From Sipunculus nudus (lineage: Eukaryota > Annelida > Sipuncula > Golfingiida > Sipunculidae), in contig CM049318.1 of the NCBI GenBank assembly GCA_026874595.1, forward strand, positions 46,294,456 through 46,358,455: DNA of 64,000 nt, given 5' to 3'. The translations under genes were made by a program, and so were the position numbers. This document shows positions 11,715 to 22,650 of the stretch, piece after piece (the stretch's first letter is position 1; each line of letters starts with the position of its first letter). Under the pieces are notes generated by a model that did no database searches, had not been told where the DNA came from, and saw only the letters and a program-made list of their open reading frames with translations.

Positions 11715-12815
11715 ATAAAAGTGTACGGTAGGTGGCGCCACCAGTCTTGAATGGATGTATCCAAGATCTTTGTACAAGCACAATTTCAGGCCAAAACGGC
11801 AAATCGTTCCTGAGAAAAGGGGTTTAATATATACTATAAAAACGGTAAGGTAGGTGTCGCCACCTTTCTGTTTTTTCGAGAAAACTCTCCAAGATAGATG
11901 TACATGCCAAATTTCAAACCAATACATTGTACCACTCCTGAGATATAAACAATATTCACCTAAAGCAAACGTACGGATGGATACCACACAAAAATAATTG
12001 AAGATGGCGCCACCAGTTTTGAACACAAAATAGAGGTATCCCCGGTCAATGGACATGAACAATTTCAGCCAAATCTGTCCATTATTTTTTACTTTTAATG
12101 CTTACAGTACTGACAAGTGGCAATGATGGGATATTTATACGGCGCGAAAACAAGACAAGGACTGAAGATGGCGCACCTGTCTTCCGAAGAAGACAACACT
12201 ATCCAAAATCTTCGGTCAGTTTGATTTTTGGGCCAATCAATGCATCACTTATCGAGATATTTGTGTGATTTTTACCATATATGGCAATATTCAAGGTCAA
12301 AGACACTCATAAGAAAGGTCATAACCCCAATTTAAATATACATCATCCCATAACCCATATCTATGTAAATGCATTGTATAAAAGAAATCTGTCCCTTAGT
12401 TGTTGACTTATAATCCTTACAGTACTGTCAAGTGGCAATGATGGGGATATTATACGGCACGAAAACAAAGAAAAAGGATAATAGTTGGCGCCAACAGTTT
12501 CCGGTTTATGACAACACTATTCAAGATCTTCAGTCAGCTTGATTTTTTGGATCAATCCATGCAAGGTTTCTTGAGATATTTAAGAATGTGTGTGATTTTC
12601 CCCAAAAATGGACCTAATAACGGTCAAGTTCACTCTCCTAGTAAAGTTCATGACCCCATTTTAAAGAGGCTACGTCCTCTCGTTCATATTTATGCACACG
12701 TCAAGTTTGGTAAAGATATGTGAAATATTTTTATCTCGCCTGAAAGAAATCCCTGCGGCGGCAAAGGCGGCGGCGGCGGCGCGACCGTGCCTAAACCATA
12801 GTATCCCGACTTTTT
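11715..12815 (+). repeat. GGTGGCGCCACC array A with CGG-rich tail
   Basis: Units of roughly 130-300 bases each carry a GGTGGCGCCACC palindrome or variant (about 11730, 11850, 12003, 12167, 12486). Each is followed by an ATCCAAGATCTTTGTACA-like word, CAATTTCAGGCC and TCCTGAGATAT. The array ends at about 12755-12810 with (GGC)n and CATAGTATCCCGAC. The same order recurs in array B (14580-15415). The reading frames crossing it are incidental. Confidence 0.7.
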
Positions 12816-13272
12816 GGGGGGAAACATTAATAAGAAACAAGTTCGAACAAACATGTAAATATGTGTTTAAATGATGTAGTTTTCTTGACGACGTATACAA
12901 GGTCATGAACGAATTTCTAGTAAATTTGTCCAGTTTGTAGTGTTGTTATCCAAAAAACGTATTAATTTACATTAAATAACCCTTAATTTTGCTTAATTAT
13001 ACATATGTTAATTATAATTATTGTATAATTTCTACAATATTTATTGTAAAAATTGTTAATACAAGCTTTTAAAAATACCCCTTAAAAACACCGTTACCAA
13101 TCTTATACAATCAGCTCTGTACATATGTAAATTATATTGATGACCCGACATTTTCCAATCTCAGCCCCTATCACAGAGTGCCGCATTTTGTACCGAGCGA
13201 CCCGTGACGTGACGTCATAATATGGATGACCAGGGTATTCATGCAGTTGCGGCAAATGTTCTGGTGCAATGC
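12816..13272. other. AT-rich spacer
   Basis: No reading frame or repeat is supported. A TGACGTGACGTCATAA word at 13203-13220 resembles a CRE half-site duplication, with no gene to attach it to. Confidence 0.4.

Positions 13273-13322
<50 letters not shown>
13273..13322. repeat. (TA)n microsatellite
   Basis: About 25 uninterrupted TA units. The Tyr-Ile repeat frame through it is an artefact. Confidence 0.95.
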
Positions 13323-13325
<3 letters not shown>

Positions 13326-13404
13326 GAAACAAATAAATTCTTTTATTTTGGTGTTTTTATATAGCAGAGTAATAATGTATGAAGTCAATAATGCAAGAAA
13401 TATT

Positions 13405-13590
13405 TTACACTAGAACACAAATATGAAACAATGGTAGTATTTCAAGATGAACGATAAGAAAAATTATTTCTTCAGAGGTGAGATAAAACAGGCGGGTATT
13501 TTTAATAACAATAGTGACCTATTACAATATTGGTTGCACGACCCTATCACTATTGTAATAACGTTCACGATTGTAACTAGAATACGTGTA
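13405..13590 (-). repeat. Detached inverted arm unit
   Basis: Reading 13405-13585 in reverse complement gives the same body and borders as the left-arm units (TTTGTGTTCTAGTG, ATTTCTTCAGAGGTGAGATA on the plus strand, then paired CACTATTGTAATAACG words). It lies 1.8 kb inside the main right arm, so the right arm seems split by what lies between. Confidence 0.65.
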
Positions 13591-13604
13591 GTCGACTAGC
13601 GACT

Positions 13605-14510
13605 ACGTTGTATCCACAGGCACTCGTTTCCCGCGCTAAAATGGCCTAGAAACCGTAAACACATTGAGTATGGGCGATTTACCAGTTATAAAAGAACAAG
13701 GTAATTAACTCCACCGCTACGCGGGCAAGACAACTTTTTATCACAAGTCCGAATTCCGGAGAATTATCCGCTTCACAAGCATGATCACGCGCCTTTTTGT
13801 TGAAAACTTCTTTATTTACAAGATTAAACTTCCAAATATAAAAGTTCCCCACACTAACCGCGAATTCCAGCACGTTTATCCAAGCTGCGACACCGTCATT
13901 TGTCATGTATACATTTAATACTAGTTGCGGAAGTTGACGTCACCCCGGGCTGAATGGATTTCCCCTTGAGCTGGCGTCTGTGATTGGCTGCATGGTACCA
14001 GTCGTTTTCTACATCTCTTTTAGGCGCACAATTCAAACAGCTGTCAAATTGTCAATGAAGTTGAAAATCAGTGAGCATGGCATGCAAACACAACCAGGAC
14101 CATTATATCACTTGTTTTGTATACATTAACGTCTGTTCTATAACCATAACATACATTAAGCCCGGGATGACGTCAACTTCCGCAACTAGTAAATGTATAC
14201 ATGCCAAATGACGGTGTCGCAGCTGAAATAAACGTGCTGGAATTCGCGGTTAGTGTGGGGAACTTTTATATTTGGAAGTTTGATCTTGTAACTAAAGATG
14301 TTTTCAACAAAAAGGCGCGTGATCATGCTTGAGAAGCGGATAATTCTCCGGAATTCCGACTTGTGAAAAAAAGTTGTCTTGCCCGCGTAGCGGTGGAGTT
14401 CATTACCTTGTTCTTTTATAACTGGTATATCGCCCATACTCAATGTGTTTACGGTTTCTAGGCCATTGTAGTGCTGGAAACGAGTGCCTGTGGTTGTATC
14501 CGCCAAAATC
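13605..14510. repeat. Palindrome with two arms of about 340 bp
   Basis: Plus-strand 13611-13950 matches the reverse complement of 14163-14500 almost throughout. Both arms contain ACACATTGAGTATGGGCGAT, GAATTCCGGAGAATTATCCG and GACACCGTCATTTG words, seen directly or in complement. The spacer is about 210 bases. The inner ends read ACTAGTTGCGGAAGTTGACG / its complement. A third, single-arm copy is at 60522-60625. Frames of 75 and 116 residues run through the arms in mirror image and resemble no protein I know. Confidence 0.8.
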
Positions 14511-14579
14511 AGAGTGGAACGGGTGAAGTGAGGCATTGATTGAGTGGCAAGGGGAAATAGAGTGAGGTGTGTTGCATAT

Positions 14580-15415
14580 TAGCATGGATTTTGGCCCAAT
14601 CGGTCAAACGGTTCCCGAGATATGAGCTTGGATGTCTGCAGCGTAAACTAGAATGTAGACGGCGCCACCTGCAATAAAATCAAGAAAGCTGTTCAGGATG
14701 TATAAACCTGCAAAATTTTAGGCAGATATGTCAAACCACTGCCGAATTGTGAGTAATTTTATCCCATGGCAGACAAACAGACGGAAGCTGTGCAAAAATG
14801 GTTGCAGGTAGCGCGACCAGTTTTGCGTATGATAAAGAGCTATGTGAGATTTGTACACATGCAAATTTTTAGGAAGATACGTCAAACCAGTCCGGAGATA
14901 TAAGCATGGATGTATGCAGCGTGAACGTGAATGTAGGTGGCGCCACCTATCATAAAATCAAGAAAGCTATCCAGGATGTATACGCATGCCAAATTTCAGG
15001 TGAATTAGTCAAACCACTGCGCAGATATGAGTGATTTTAACCCAACGCCGACGAACAGATGGACACTGTGCAAACGTGATTGCACCTAGGTGGCGCCACC
15101 ATTTTTGTGTATTGTTATAAAGCTATCCAAGGGCTACATTTGTACAAAATTTTTTCCCTGATCGGTCAAACGGTTCCCGAGATATGTGGATTTATATGTG
15201 GAAACAGACGCACAAATGGACGCTGGGCAGAGAGGAAAGGTCAACGCATATTGGTTAGGCACCAGTTCACATGTGACCCGATTATTGGTGTAAGTTTCGG
15301 AAAAAATCAGTCCAGTAGTCTCAGAGGAGTTATCCGAAAACGAACGCAGCGGCGGCGGCGGCGGCGGAACCCGGTCAAAAACATAGTATCCGCAAAACTT
15401 CGTTTGATGATGAAC
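14580..15415 (+). repeat. GGTGGCGCCACC array B with CGG-rich tail
   Basis: GGCGCCACC palindromes or variants at about 14660, 14815, 14938 and 15090 are each followed by AAAGCTATCCA(A)G, CAAATTT.AGG and TCAAACC..TCC.GAGATAT. The array ends at about 15345-15390 with (GGC)n and CATAGTATCC, as array A does, and in the same direction. The 140-residue frame at 15080-15502 runs through it by chance. Confidence 0.7.
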
Positions 15416-16455
15416 TATGAGGGAAATTATTTTTTTAGTGACGAGATAAAATTGGCGGGTATTTTTTATTACAATACTGACCGTTATTACAATAGTAGTT
15501 GACCGACACGGTCACTGTTGTAATATAACGTTCACTATTGTAATAAATTTTGAAAAAGGTATAATTGATGACGAAAGAGTGGATTTCATCGTTTGGAATA
15601 CTATAATTCCCCAGCATTTTACACTTGAACACAAATATAAAAAGATGGTGAAATTTCGAGATGAACTTTGAAAGTATCATTTCTTCAGGGGCCAGATAAA
15701 AGTGGCTACTCGGTTTTATTACAATAGTGACCGTTATTACAATAGTGGTTGCACAACCCGGTCACTATTTTAATAACGTTCACTATTGTAATATATTTCG
15801 TTATATAGGTATAAATATTGACGTTTGTGTGGGTTACAACGTTTGGAATACTAAAATCACCCAGCATTTTAGACTTGAACACAAATATAAAACAATCGTG
15901 GCATCATAAGATGAACGATAATAGAATTATTTCTTCAGTGGTGAGATAAAAGTGGCCACTAGTATTTATTACAATAGTGACCGTTATTACAATAGTGGTT
16001 GCCCGACCCGGTCACTATTGTATATATAATAACGTTAACTTTTGTGATAACTAAGATGGTGGCATTGCAAAATGAAAGATGACAGAATTATTTCTTCAGT
16101 GATGAAACAAAAGTGGCCGCTAGTTTTTATTACAATAGTGACCGTTATTACAATAGTGGTTTCTGACGGTCACTAATGTAATAAAGTTCACTAGTGTAAT
16201 AACATACAAAATACAAACTGACGCGATTTGGGGGATACTGAGTATGAACTGTGTGGGTATTTTCGGGGAATGTCATCTCGACGAATCTTGGAAAAATTTC
16301 CGCCTGCAACATCAACCACCATGGTAATAAAAAATTATTACAAAAGTGACCGTTATTACAATAGTGGTTGGCAAAAACTGGCCCTTAATAATTATTACAA
16401 TAGTGAACGTTATTACAATAGTGGTTGCAACAACGCTTGCCACCCGCGCCAGTGT
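15416..16455 (-). repeat. Right arm: inverted tandem units
   Basis: Three to four units of the left-arm type lie in reverse orientation, separated by paired TTATTACAATAGTG / CACTATTGTAATAACG words. The outermost unit, read in reverse complement, follows 9690-10140 with only scattered differences. It includes GTTGATGTTGCAGGCGGA, GATTCGTCGAGA and the GTATGTTATTACACTAGTG-type word. Confidence 0.8.
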
Positions 16456-16466
16456 GTTTTGCCCGT

Positions 16467-16944
16467 AGTCAACTGGTTAATTTAAACTCCAAAACTGTTG
16501 TCAGGAGGGCCGCACAAACGGCGGTCAAATTAAATAAATAATTTATACAGATGCAATTTTACTATACCATTGTGTATTTGTAGTTGATGGTGCATGCTCA
16601 TTTGCTGATCTTAAGTGCTATAAGATGTTATTACATAGGGCCAAGTTCTGTAATCTATGCATGCCAAACCGAAATAGTCATACATTTTACCCAAGGGCGT
16701 AGATAGCGGGGGGATGGGGGGATGCATACCCCATAGGAATTGTGGTGGTTTACAATCATACCCCCCCCCCCCAGTTTTTATGGGGAAAAAAGCAAACTAT
16801 AGTAATTATAACTATATTTATTTCGTATAGCGCCATTTTTACACGTATGTTTCAAATGCGCTTAACAACTTAAACATCATACTTAAAAATAGAACCACAT
16901 ATTTACTAAATTATCAATGACACTAAAAAGTTAAAATAGTTATA
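16467..16944. other. No gene seen
   Basis: AT-rich flank between the foldback and the LINE, with a run of about 15 C at 16758-16772 next to a GGGGGGATGGGGGGATG word. No frame is supported. Confidence 0.45.
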
Positions 16945-16965
16945 TCGGTAAAAATATAAAAATAT

Positions 16966-18500
16966 TTAGGTATAGTATTTTCTAAAAAGGTAAGTTTTAA
17001 CGTCCTTCTTAAATTGTTCAATACGTGATACTGCTTTCAGTTCTTCTGGAATGCTATTCCATAGCTCTGGACCACAAACACTGAAAGATCGCGAAGCAAA
17101 AGTTTTCCGTTTTGTAGGGGGTACTACGAGCCTTCTTACACCCCTGTCAGATCTAAGCCCTAATCTGCCTGGTTTCTGTACCTCTATCAATTTCTTAAGG
17201 TAATCTGGTGCAGTTCCTTCTAAGCATTTGAAGACAACGGCCAAGACTTTATGTTCTATGCGAGCACGAATAGGTAACCAGTGTAATGCCTTACGAGCTT
17301 CCGTTGCACTTTCGTATTTTTCCTTGTTTAATACTAATTTTGCTGCAATGTTTTGCACACGTTGTAGCTTTTTAATTGATCTTTCTGGTAGACCAAATAG
17401 AATTCCATTGCAATAGTCAAGGTGAGACATGACTAGTCCACGAACTAATATGTGGGTTGCTTCCATCGTGAGTATGGATCTGATCTGCTTAATTCTATGA
17501 ATATTATGCATTGCAGTTCTACATTTCAATGAAATGTGATGTTTGAAATTTAGCTGCTTGTCCAGCCAAACTCCCAAGTATTTAATATTATCTGAAAGTT
17601 CAACGTGTTCTCCGTTTACAATACTGAGATGATGTGCATTTTGATAACTGTCCAATGTTACCAAACATAATGAATTCTGTATTGGAATTATTCATTTTCA
17701 GTCTATTTGAGTCCATCCACGTTTTAATGTCTTTCGCACAAGTTTCCAGTTTTCGGATGGTGGCGTTCTCTGCTTGACGATTGTTAGCACTGAATGAACA
17801 CTTAATTGCATGCATGGTCAACTGCATATCCATGAAGTTGGATGTCTCCTGGAATAACTTCCTGTATTGTACTGGCATACGCCAGATAAAGGATTGGCCC
17901 TGCACAGCTTCCTCGAGGAACCGAAAAAGTTAGGTCCATATTCCTTGAAAACTTCTCACCTATTTTCACTTTACATGATCTGGGTCTTAGGTAACTGTCA
18001 AACCATTCCAGAACATTTCCATTTATACCGAATTTATTGTATAGCACTTCTAATAAAATTGAGTGATCAACCGTGTCAAAAGCGGCTGACAAATCTATTG
18101 CCATCATTGCTGTAATTTCCTGACGTTCCATCGCCCATAATATGTCGTTAGTCAGTTTGATTAGTGGAGTTTCACACGAGTAATTAGCTCTGTATGCTGA
18201 CTGATAATCTGGCATTAATTTTTGACTCTTAGTATGTTGATTAAATTCAGACAAGGCTGCTTTCTCGAGTACTTTTGATAAAAATGGTAAATTACTCACA
18301 GGTCTGTAATTTGAAGACATTAATTCAAGAACAGTTTTTTTCAGAAGGGGACATACTATAGCCTCCTTCCAACTTCTGGGAAATCTCCCTTCAACCAGTG
18401 AAATGTTAATAATGTCTGTTATTTTTCTGATCACTGCTGGAAGCATTTTCTTCAGAAGAATAGTTGGCAGTGCATCTGTTTCGCAGCTCTTACTTGGCAA
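16966..18500 (-). pseudogene. LINE reverse transcriptase, broken
   Basis: The frame at 17802-18500 contains SNYRPVSNLPFLSKVLEKA, DLSAAFDTVDHSILL (motif A) and a PRGSCAGPILYLAY motif B region where PQGS is expected. The catalytic box reads YAVD instead of YADD (around 17817-17828), so a catalytic Asp is lost. Two frame changes follow: DIKTWMDSNRLKMNNSNTEF lies in another frame (17600-17905), and NIKYLGVWLDKQLNFKHHI plus the C-terminal region in a third (16966-17664). The last frame is long and well preserved, which suggests moderate age. Known role: copying LINE RNA at the nicked target. Confidence 0.85.
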
Positions 18501-18559
18501 ACTATTGATAATGGCTGTAACTTCTCTCTGAGACAGAGGCCTGAAATTATTTAAAGATT

Positions 18560-19785
18560 TTACATCTTTCTTGTAGGCTGATAATGTGGAAATTTGCCCA
18601 GACTTGATCTTATTTTGTTTATTTTACTCAGGAAAAAGTCGGCAAATTGGTTGGCTTGGTCCTCATCACATAGCCCCTTTGGCAGTGGATTGTCTTTATT
18701 AACACCTGTAATCTCAGTGACAAGCTTGTATAGTTTCTTTGTGTTATCTCCGCATTCTTGTATCTTTCCACTTAGTGTATTTATTTTTGATAATTTAAGC
18801 ATTTTGTTATATTTCGCCCGTTCTAATTTTAGAGCTTTCAATGTAAAATCTGTCCTGTATTTTTTCCACAACCTCTCCCTGCGTCTTAGTTTTCTTTTTT
18901 GTTCTTTAATGTCCTCATTATACCATGGATACTTCTTTCTGTTGGTTAATTTCTTAGCTTTAAGTGGGGCATGTTTGTCCAGAATGACACGGAAATCACT
19001 TTCTAACTTGTTTACTAATATGTCAATGTCACTGTTTTTATCAGACAATGTGATTTCATTTAGATCCTTTTCCATCTCTGTTGTGTTTATTTCATTTAAC
19101 TTTCTATAGTAACACACCTGTGATGTGATGTCATCTTTTGGAGTTGTAAGTTCACAGACTACAGCACGATGATCAGAAATAAAAGGTCCAGGTACACATT
19201 TGGTCACTCTGATATTACTGCCCGCCTCAGTGATTACCACATCTAATATGTTGCCAGCTGTATGAGTATAGAAATCCACGTGCTGTGTGAGGCCTAGGGC
19301 ACACAGTGTATCCCTTAGAATTTCAGCATCATGATCATATTCATCATTTAAATGTATGTTTAAATCCCCATGAAAATGTCGTTCGAGTCTGTTGTGATAG
19401 AGTCTGTGAGTATATCTGTGAATTCATCTAAGAAAACTGCGTTCGTTATTGGATTTCTAGCAGAATAAGGTGGATGATACACTGCATTTATCATAAATGA
19501 TACCTTGCTTGATGTTGTTACTTTCCATTTAACAAGATGCATGGATTGTAGCTGACGGTTTGTTTGTCTCTGAACAGCCAGGGCGGAATCGTAAATAATA
19601 GCAAGTCCCCCACCCCTGCGTTCACGGTTTACGAAGTCAACACGATAGCCGTTTTTTGTAAGTTCACTCGTTCCTAGCCATGCGTCGTCATCTTCATTTC
19701 CTAGCCATGTTTCAGTCACTACAAATATATCCGCAATTATGCAATATATGCAAGTTAATACAAGTAGTAATGATATTTAGAACGA
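18560..19785 (-). pseudogene. LINE endonuclease end and linker
   Basis: Near the upstream end is VVTETWLGNEDDDAW, the TETW motif of APE-like endonucleases that nick the target DNA. GGGLAIIYDSALAVQ and FMINAVYHPPYS follow. After a frame change near 19300, SDHRAVVCEL gives the SDH catalytic motif, followed by a Lys/Arg-rich linker (KKYPWYNEDIKEQKRKLRRRERLW) common in CR1-type proteins. The first catalytic Asn region and the domain start are missing because of 5' truncation. At least one frameshift separates the two halves, and a break precedes the reverse transcriptase. Confidence 0.8.
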
Positions 19786-19972
19786 ACGTTTGAGGCATTA
19801 GAAGTAACAACTTTCTCGCATCGTCAAACATTCAAGGATCGTAAATTCGTTATTCAAAGTTTCACCACAGGTTTCCGTATATTTTGTATCTGCAATGGAG
19901 ATACTCTCATTAAATTCAATAACAGTCTGATCTAAAAAGGACAGATAACCCCAGAAAAATCCCTTGAGAGAA

Positions 19973-19975
<3 letters not shown>

Positions 19976-20021
<46 letters not shown>
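19976..20021. repeat. (TA)n microsatellite
   Basis: About 22 TA units immediately upstream of the Penelope-like element. The second ribozyme copy (42.5 kb) also abuts a TA run. Confidence 0.95.
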
Positions 20022-20024
<3 letters not shown>

Positions 20025-20087
20025 GGTTTTCTGCAAGCAACAACTACTAGAGTGCTCTATCTCTATGACCTTTCACCAGAGCTTTAT

Positions 20088-20297
20088 AATAATACAAAAT
20101 GAAGACGAAGCAAGTATTTTCAGAGATTTTACTACTACGTAGTTTCGTGCAACATGTTGTTGCACTCATCAGGTAAGGCTGTCTGGCTGGAATGGACTAG
20201 ATCATACCGGTATATACGTGTTACAGAGATATGCGATCCTGAATGTATATGTGTTACTGGCCTGTTGTGTCACATGTAACCAAGACTGTTGAGACTA
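20088..20297 (-). repeat. PLE terminal segment shared with 42.5 kb
   Basis: Plus-strand 20088-20297 matches the reverse complement of 42502-42712 nearly base for base, from the ACAAAATGAAGACGAAGCAA word to CCAAGACTGTTGAG. The similarity stops just before the ATG at 20303, so the shared part looks like the element's terminal repeat and not coding sequence. Confidence 0.85.
20125..20178 (-). ncRNA. Hammerhead ribozyme, type I-like, copy 1
   Basis: Read on the minus strand: a stem I strand TTAC, the core CTGATGA, an 8-bp stem II GTGCAACA/TGTTGCAC with a 3-base loop, the core GAAA, a minimal stem III CTAC/GTAG with no loop, TA at the cleavage site, then GTAA closing stem I. All core bases of the hammerhead fold are present. 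Short stem III is characteristic of hammerheads known from Penelope-like elements and may act as a dimer. The strand is opposite to the PLE reading frame here. It would self-cleave the antisense RNA, or the segment is an inverted terminal copy. Confidence 0.85.
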
Positions 20298-20302
20298 CCA
20301 AC

Positions 20303-22323
20303 ATGGAATCAATACGTCTCGAGAATTCTACGAAGAACATTCCATTACCGTCGGAAACGGACTACAACAGAAAGCTTATAGAAAAAACCGAGCACCTGTG
20401 CAAAAGAATGAGATGGAAAGCGTTCTTCTAAATCAACCCTGATATGAGGACACAAGCTTAGGTAACATTTGGATTTCGCTCTAAGAAAACACCACAGATA
20501 CAAACTGCCACTTCCAGAAACAGCTGTGCTTAGACATTCGTAAGAAGATCAAGAGCTCCCAAAATCTGATTATACCAGGGGATAAGATCACAAACTTCTA
20601 TAAAATGGACCCGAATGCTTACAAAGATCTCTTACACAAAAACATTACAAAAGCATACAAAAAATGAGTTCACAAGCTGTATCATCAAAAGAACGCGAGG
20701 CGAATCACATCACAAGAAAACTAGGTCTGGATGACAGGATAAATACGACAGCCCTCAGAGAAGCATTCTTTACCTTGAAAGACCATACACCAAACTTCAA
20801 TAACAACCCTACCTGCCGACCCTCAAACCCAGCTAAATCAGAAATAGGAAAAATCAGCAAACAAATACTGGACAGAATAAATAGAAAGATCTTGACAAGC
20901 CTCAACTTAAAGCAGTGGAAAAACACAACTCAAGTGACATCATGGTTCAACAAAATTGCAAAAAAAAAGAATATTCATTCATTTCCTTTGATGTAGTTGA
21001 TTTTTATCCATCAATCAAATCAGATCTCCTGAACAAAGCACTGGACTTCACCTCCAACTACGATAGCATCACAACTGAGGAAAGAGAAATAATAACCCAC
21101 TCTAAAAAGTCCTTCCTCTTTAACGCCGGAGAACCATGGAGTAAAAAAAAACACCAGAATCCAACTTTGATGTCACCATGGGAAGCGACGATGGTGCCGA
21201 AACATGTGAACTTGTGGGCTCCTCCCTCCTCCATCTCATCACAAATAAACACGGAAACCTATTTGGATTATACAGGGATGATGGGCAAAGGAAAACCCAA
21301 AAAAGGTAGAAGCAGTAAAGAAAAACCTATGCAAAATATTCAAAACGCATGGCCTTAAAATTACATTTGAGGCAAACAAAAAGACCGTTGACTCCCTAGA
21401 CATAACTTTGGACCTACACCGTGGTAAACACAAACCGTTTACGAAACGAAACAATACGCCATTATATGTTAACAGCAAATCCAAACACCCCCCTGGAATA
21501 ACCAAAAATATACCCGATTTGGTCAATAAATGTATTTCTCAAATATCCTCAGACGCCGAACCATTCAACCAGGCAGCACCCATATACCAGGAAGCGCTTT
21601 AAAAAAAGCGGATACAACTACCAATTAAAATATACCACAACATCGTCACCCGTAGCCTGCAACCGAAAGAGAAAACGACGTCGAGATACCATATATGGTA
21701 CAACCCACCTTACAGCAAAAACGTAGCCACTAATATTGGTAAAACTTTCCTGAAAATTGTGAACGAAGAATTCCCAAAAGAACATAAATTACACAAAATA
21801 TTGAACAGAAATCAAATTGAGTTATAGTTGCAGGTCCAATATGAAGCAATACACTGATGGACACAACAAGACAAAACTCTCAAGGAATGGAAATGCCTCG
21901 AATTCTACTGAATGCAACTGCAGAAAACCAACGGAATGCCCCATGTCCGGCCGTATACCAAGCGACCGTACCAGCCGCAAGTGAGCCGAAACAAAGCTAC
22001 AAAGGATAAACAGAAAACTCATTCAAGTCACGCTATGCTAACCACAAATCATCCTTCATGAACAAATCTAAGAAATTTAACACAGAACTTAGCAAATATA
22101 TATGGCAACTGAAAGACAAAGGTGTAGACTACAGTATCACATGCATGGAAAATTCTGAAACAGGCAAAGGCTTATAACAGCGCTACCAACAGATGTAACC
22201 TATGCTTTTGGAAAAATACTATATCATTTGCAAGCCATATTTGGCCACCCGCAATAAACGGAACGAACCTGTCACCGCCTGTAGGCATGCGAACAAATTC
22301 CTCTTTAAGAATTTCATAACATA
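20303..22323 (+). pseudogene. PLE reverse transcriptase with GIY-YIG endonuclease, broken
   Basis: The start chosen is the ATG at 20303 (MESIRLENSTKN), just after the terminal segment. Motifs in order: LKDHTPNFNNNPTCRPSNPA and KSEIGKISKQILD (about 20780-20870), FDVVDFYPSI (about 20985-21015, catalytic Asp motif A), a GLYRDDG catalytic box at about 21258-21280 in a neighbouring frame, then KSKHPPGITKNIPDLVNKCI. The last part (about 21955-22323) contains remnants of a GIY-YIG-like region ([36 protein letters not shown] in pieces) and ends CRHANKFLFKNFIT. At least four frame changes or stops make it non-functional. Confidence 0.8.
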
Positions 22324-22348
22324 GATTATAGTTTATATGACGCCCTCA

Positions 22349-22351
<3 letters not shown>

Positions 22352-22401
<50 letters not shown>
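22352..22401. repeat. (TC)n microsatellite
   Basis: About 25 TC units directly after the PLE end. The Leu-Ser repeat frame is an artefact. Confidence 0.95.
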
Positions 22402-22402
<1 letters not shown>

Positions 22403-22650
22403 AAAGCTCAAATGAAACGATTTCACCTAACACATAATTGGATTAGCAATGTAATATTACCCCTAAATGTTCGAATACTTGTTAAAAATATTCTTTTAAT
22501 TATGAGTATTTTGAGGTGTTGTACTGTCAAGAAGTGACCGTTGCATTCAAATGGCCATTCGGCTGGCCCCGTCGTCTTGATGACCTGTGACGTCAAAGCA
22601 GACAAACATCTCAGTGCCTGGCTGCAGCAACCCCGGTCACTCACTGTGTA
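22402..22650 (+). repeat. Left end of an inverted-repeat element
   Basis: The first 23 bases, beginning TTAAAGCTCAAATG, are found exactly in reverse complement ending at 40557. Further in, a GTGACGTCA(A/T)AGCAGACAAACA word pairs with its complement near 40330-40350. Without the Gypsy and LINE insertions the two ends would be about 1.3 kb apart, like a MITE or foldback element. Confidence 0.55.

Larger units (their letters stand above)
9245..16466. mobile_element. Large foldback element with satellite-like arms
   Basis: The two ends are inverted copies: CAAAACACACTGACGCGGG near 9252 against the reverse complement of CCCGCGCCAGTGTGTTTTGC near 16443-16462. Inside them lie long arms of repeated CACTATTGTAATAACG words on the left (9655-10980) and TTATTACAATAGTG words on the right (15416-16455), matching base for base for hundreds of bases by eye. 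The middle holds two GGTGGCGCCACC arrays and a separate palindrome. No transposase frame is visible, so it would have to be moved by another element, or it is a rearranged satellite. Foldback transposons with long repetitive inverted arms are the closest known class. Diverged arm units and nested insertions imply some age. Confidence 0.7.
16945..19790 (-). mobile_element. CR1/L2-type LINE, 5'-truncated and decayed
   Basis: The minus strand carries, in order, the end of an APE-type endonuclease, a linker, a reverse transcriptase and the C-terminal region of one non-LTR retrotransposon ORF2. The C-terminal words LDYCNGILFGLP, KLQRVQNIAAKLV and HWLPIRARIEHKVL are typical of the CR1/L2 group. The 5' end is cut within the endonuclease near 19790, and ORF1 is absent. 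The coding sequence is spread over at least five frames, so it cannot move itself. The edges are approximate and no target duplication was found. Confidence 0.85.
20022..22350 (+). mobile_element. Penelope-like retroelement (PLE), decayed
   Basis: The element lies between a (TA)n run and a (CT)n run. It consists of a leader of about 280 bases shared with 42502-42712, carrying a hammerhead ribozyme, then a decayed frame with PLE reverse transcriptase motifs and a GIY-YIG-type C-terminal region. PLEs are retroelements related to telomerase reverse transcriptase and lack LTRs and capsids. The element seems nearly full length (about 2.3 kb) but the frame has several stops and shifts. Exact ends are uncertain because the simple repeats could be target or element. 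Confidence 0.8.

Noticed and set aside
13222-13413. Protein frames with Tyr-Ile or Ser-Leu repeats (also at 19798, 22337 and 42627)
   Set aside because: They are translations of (TA)n and (TC)n microsatellites.
15080-15502. 140-residue frame with Arg-rich segment
   Set aside because: It runs through the GGTGGCGCCACC array and the (GGC)n tail; the Arg run is a translation of the simple repeat.
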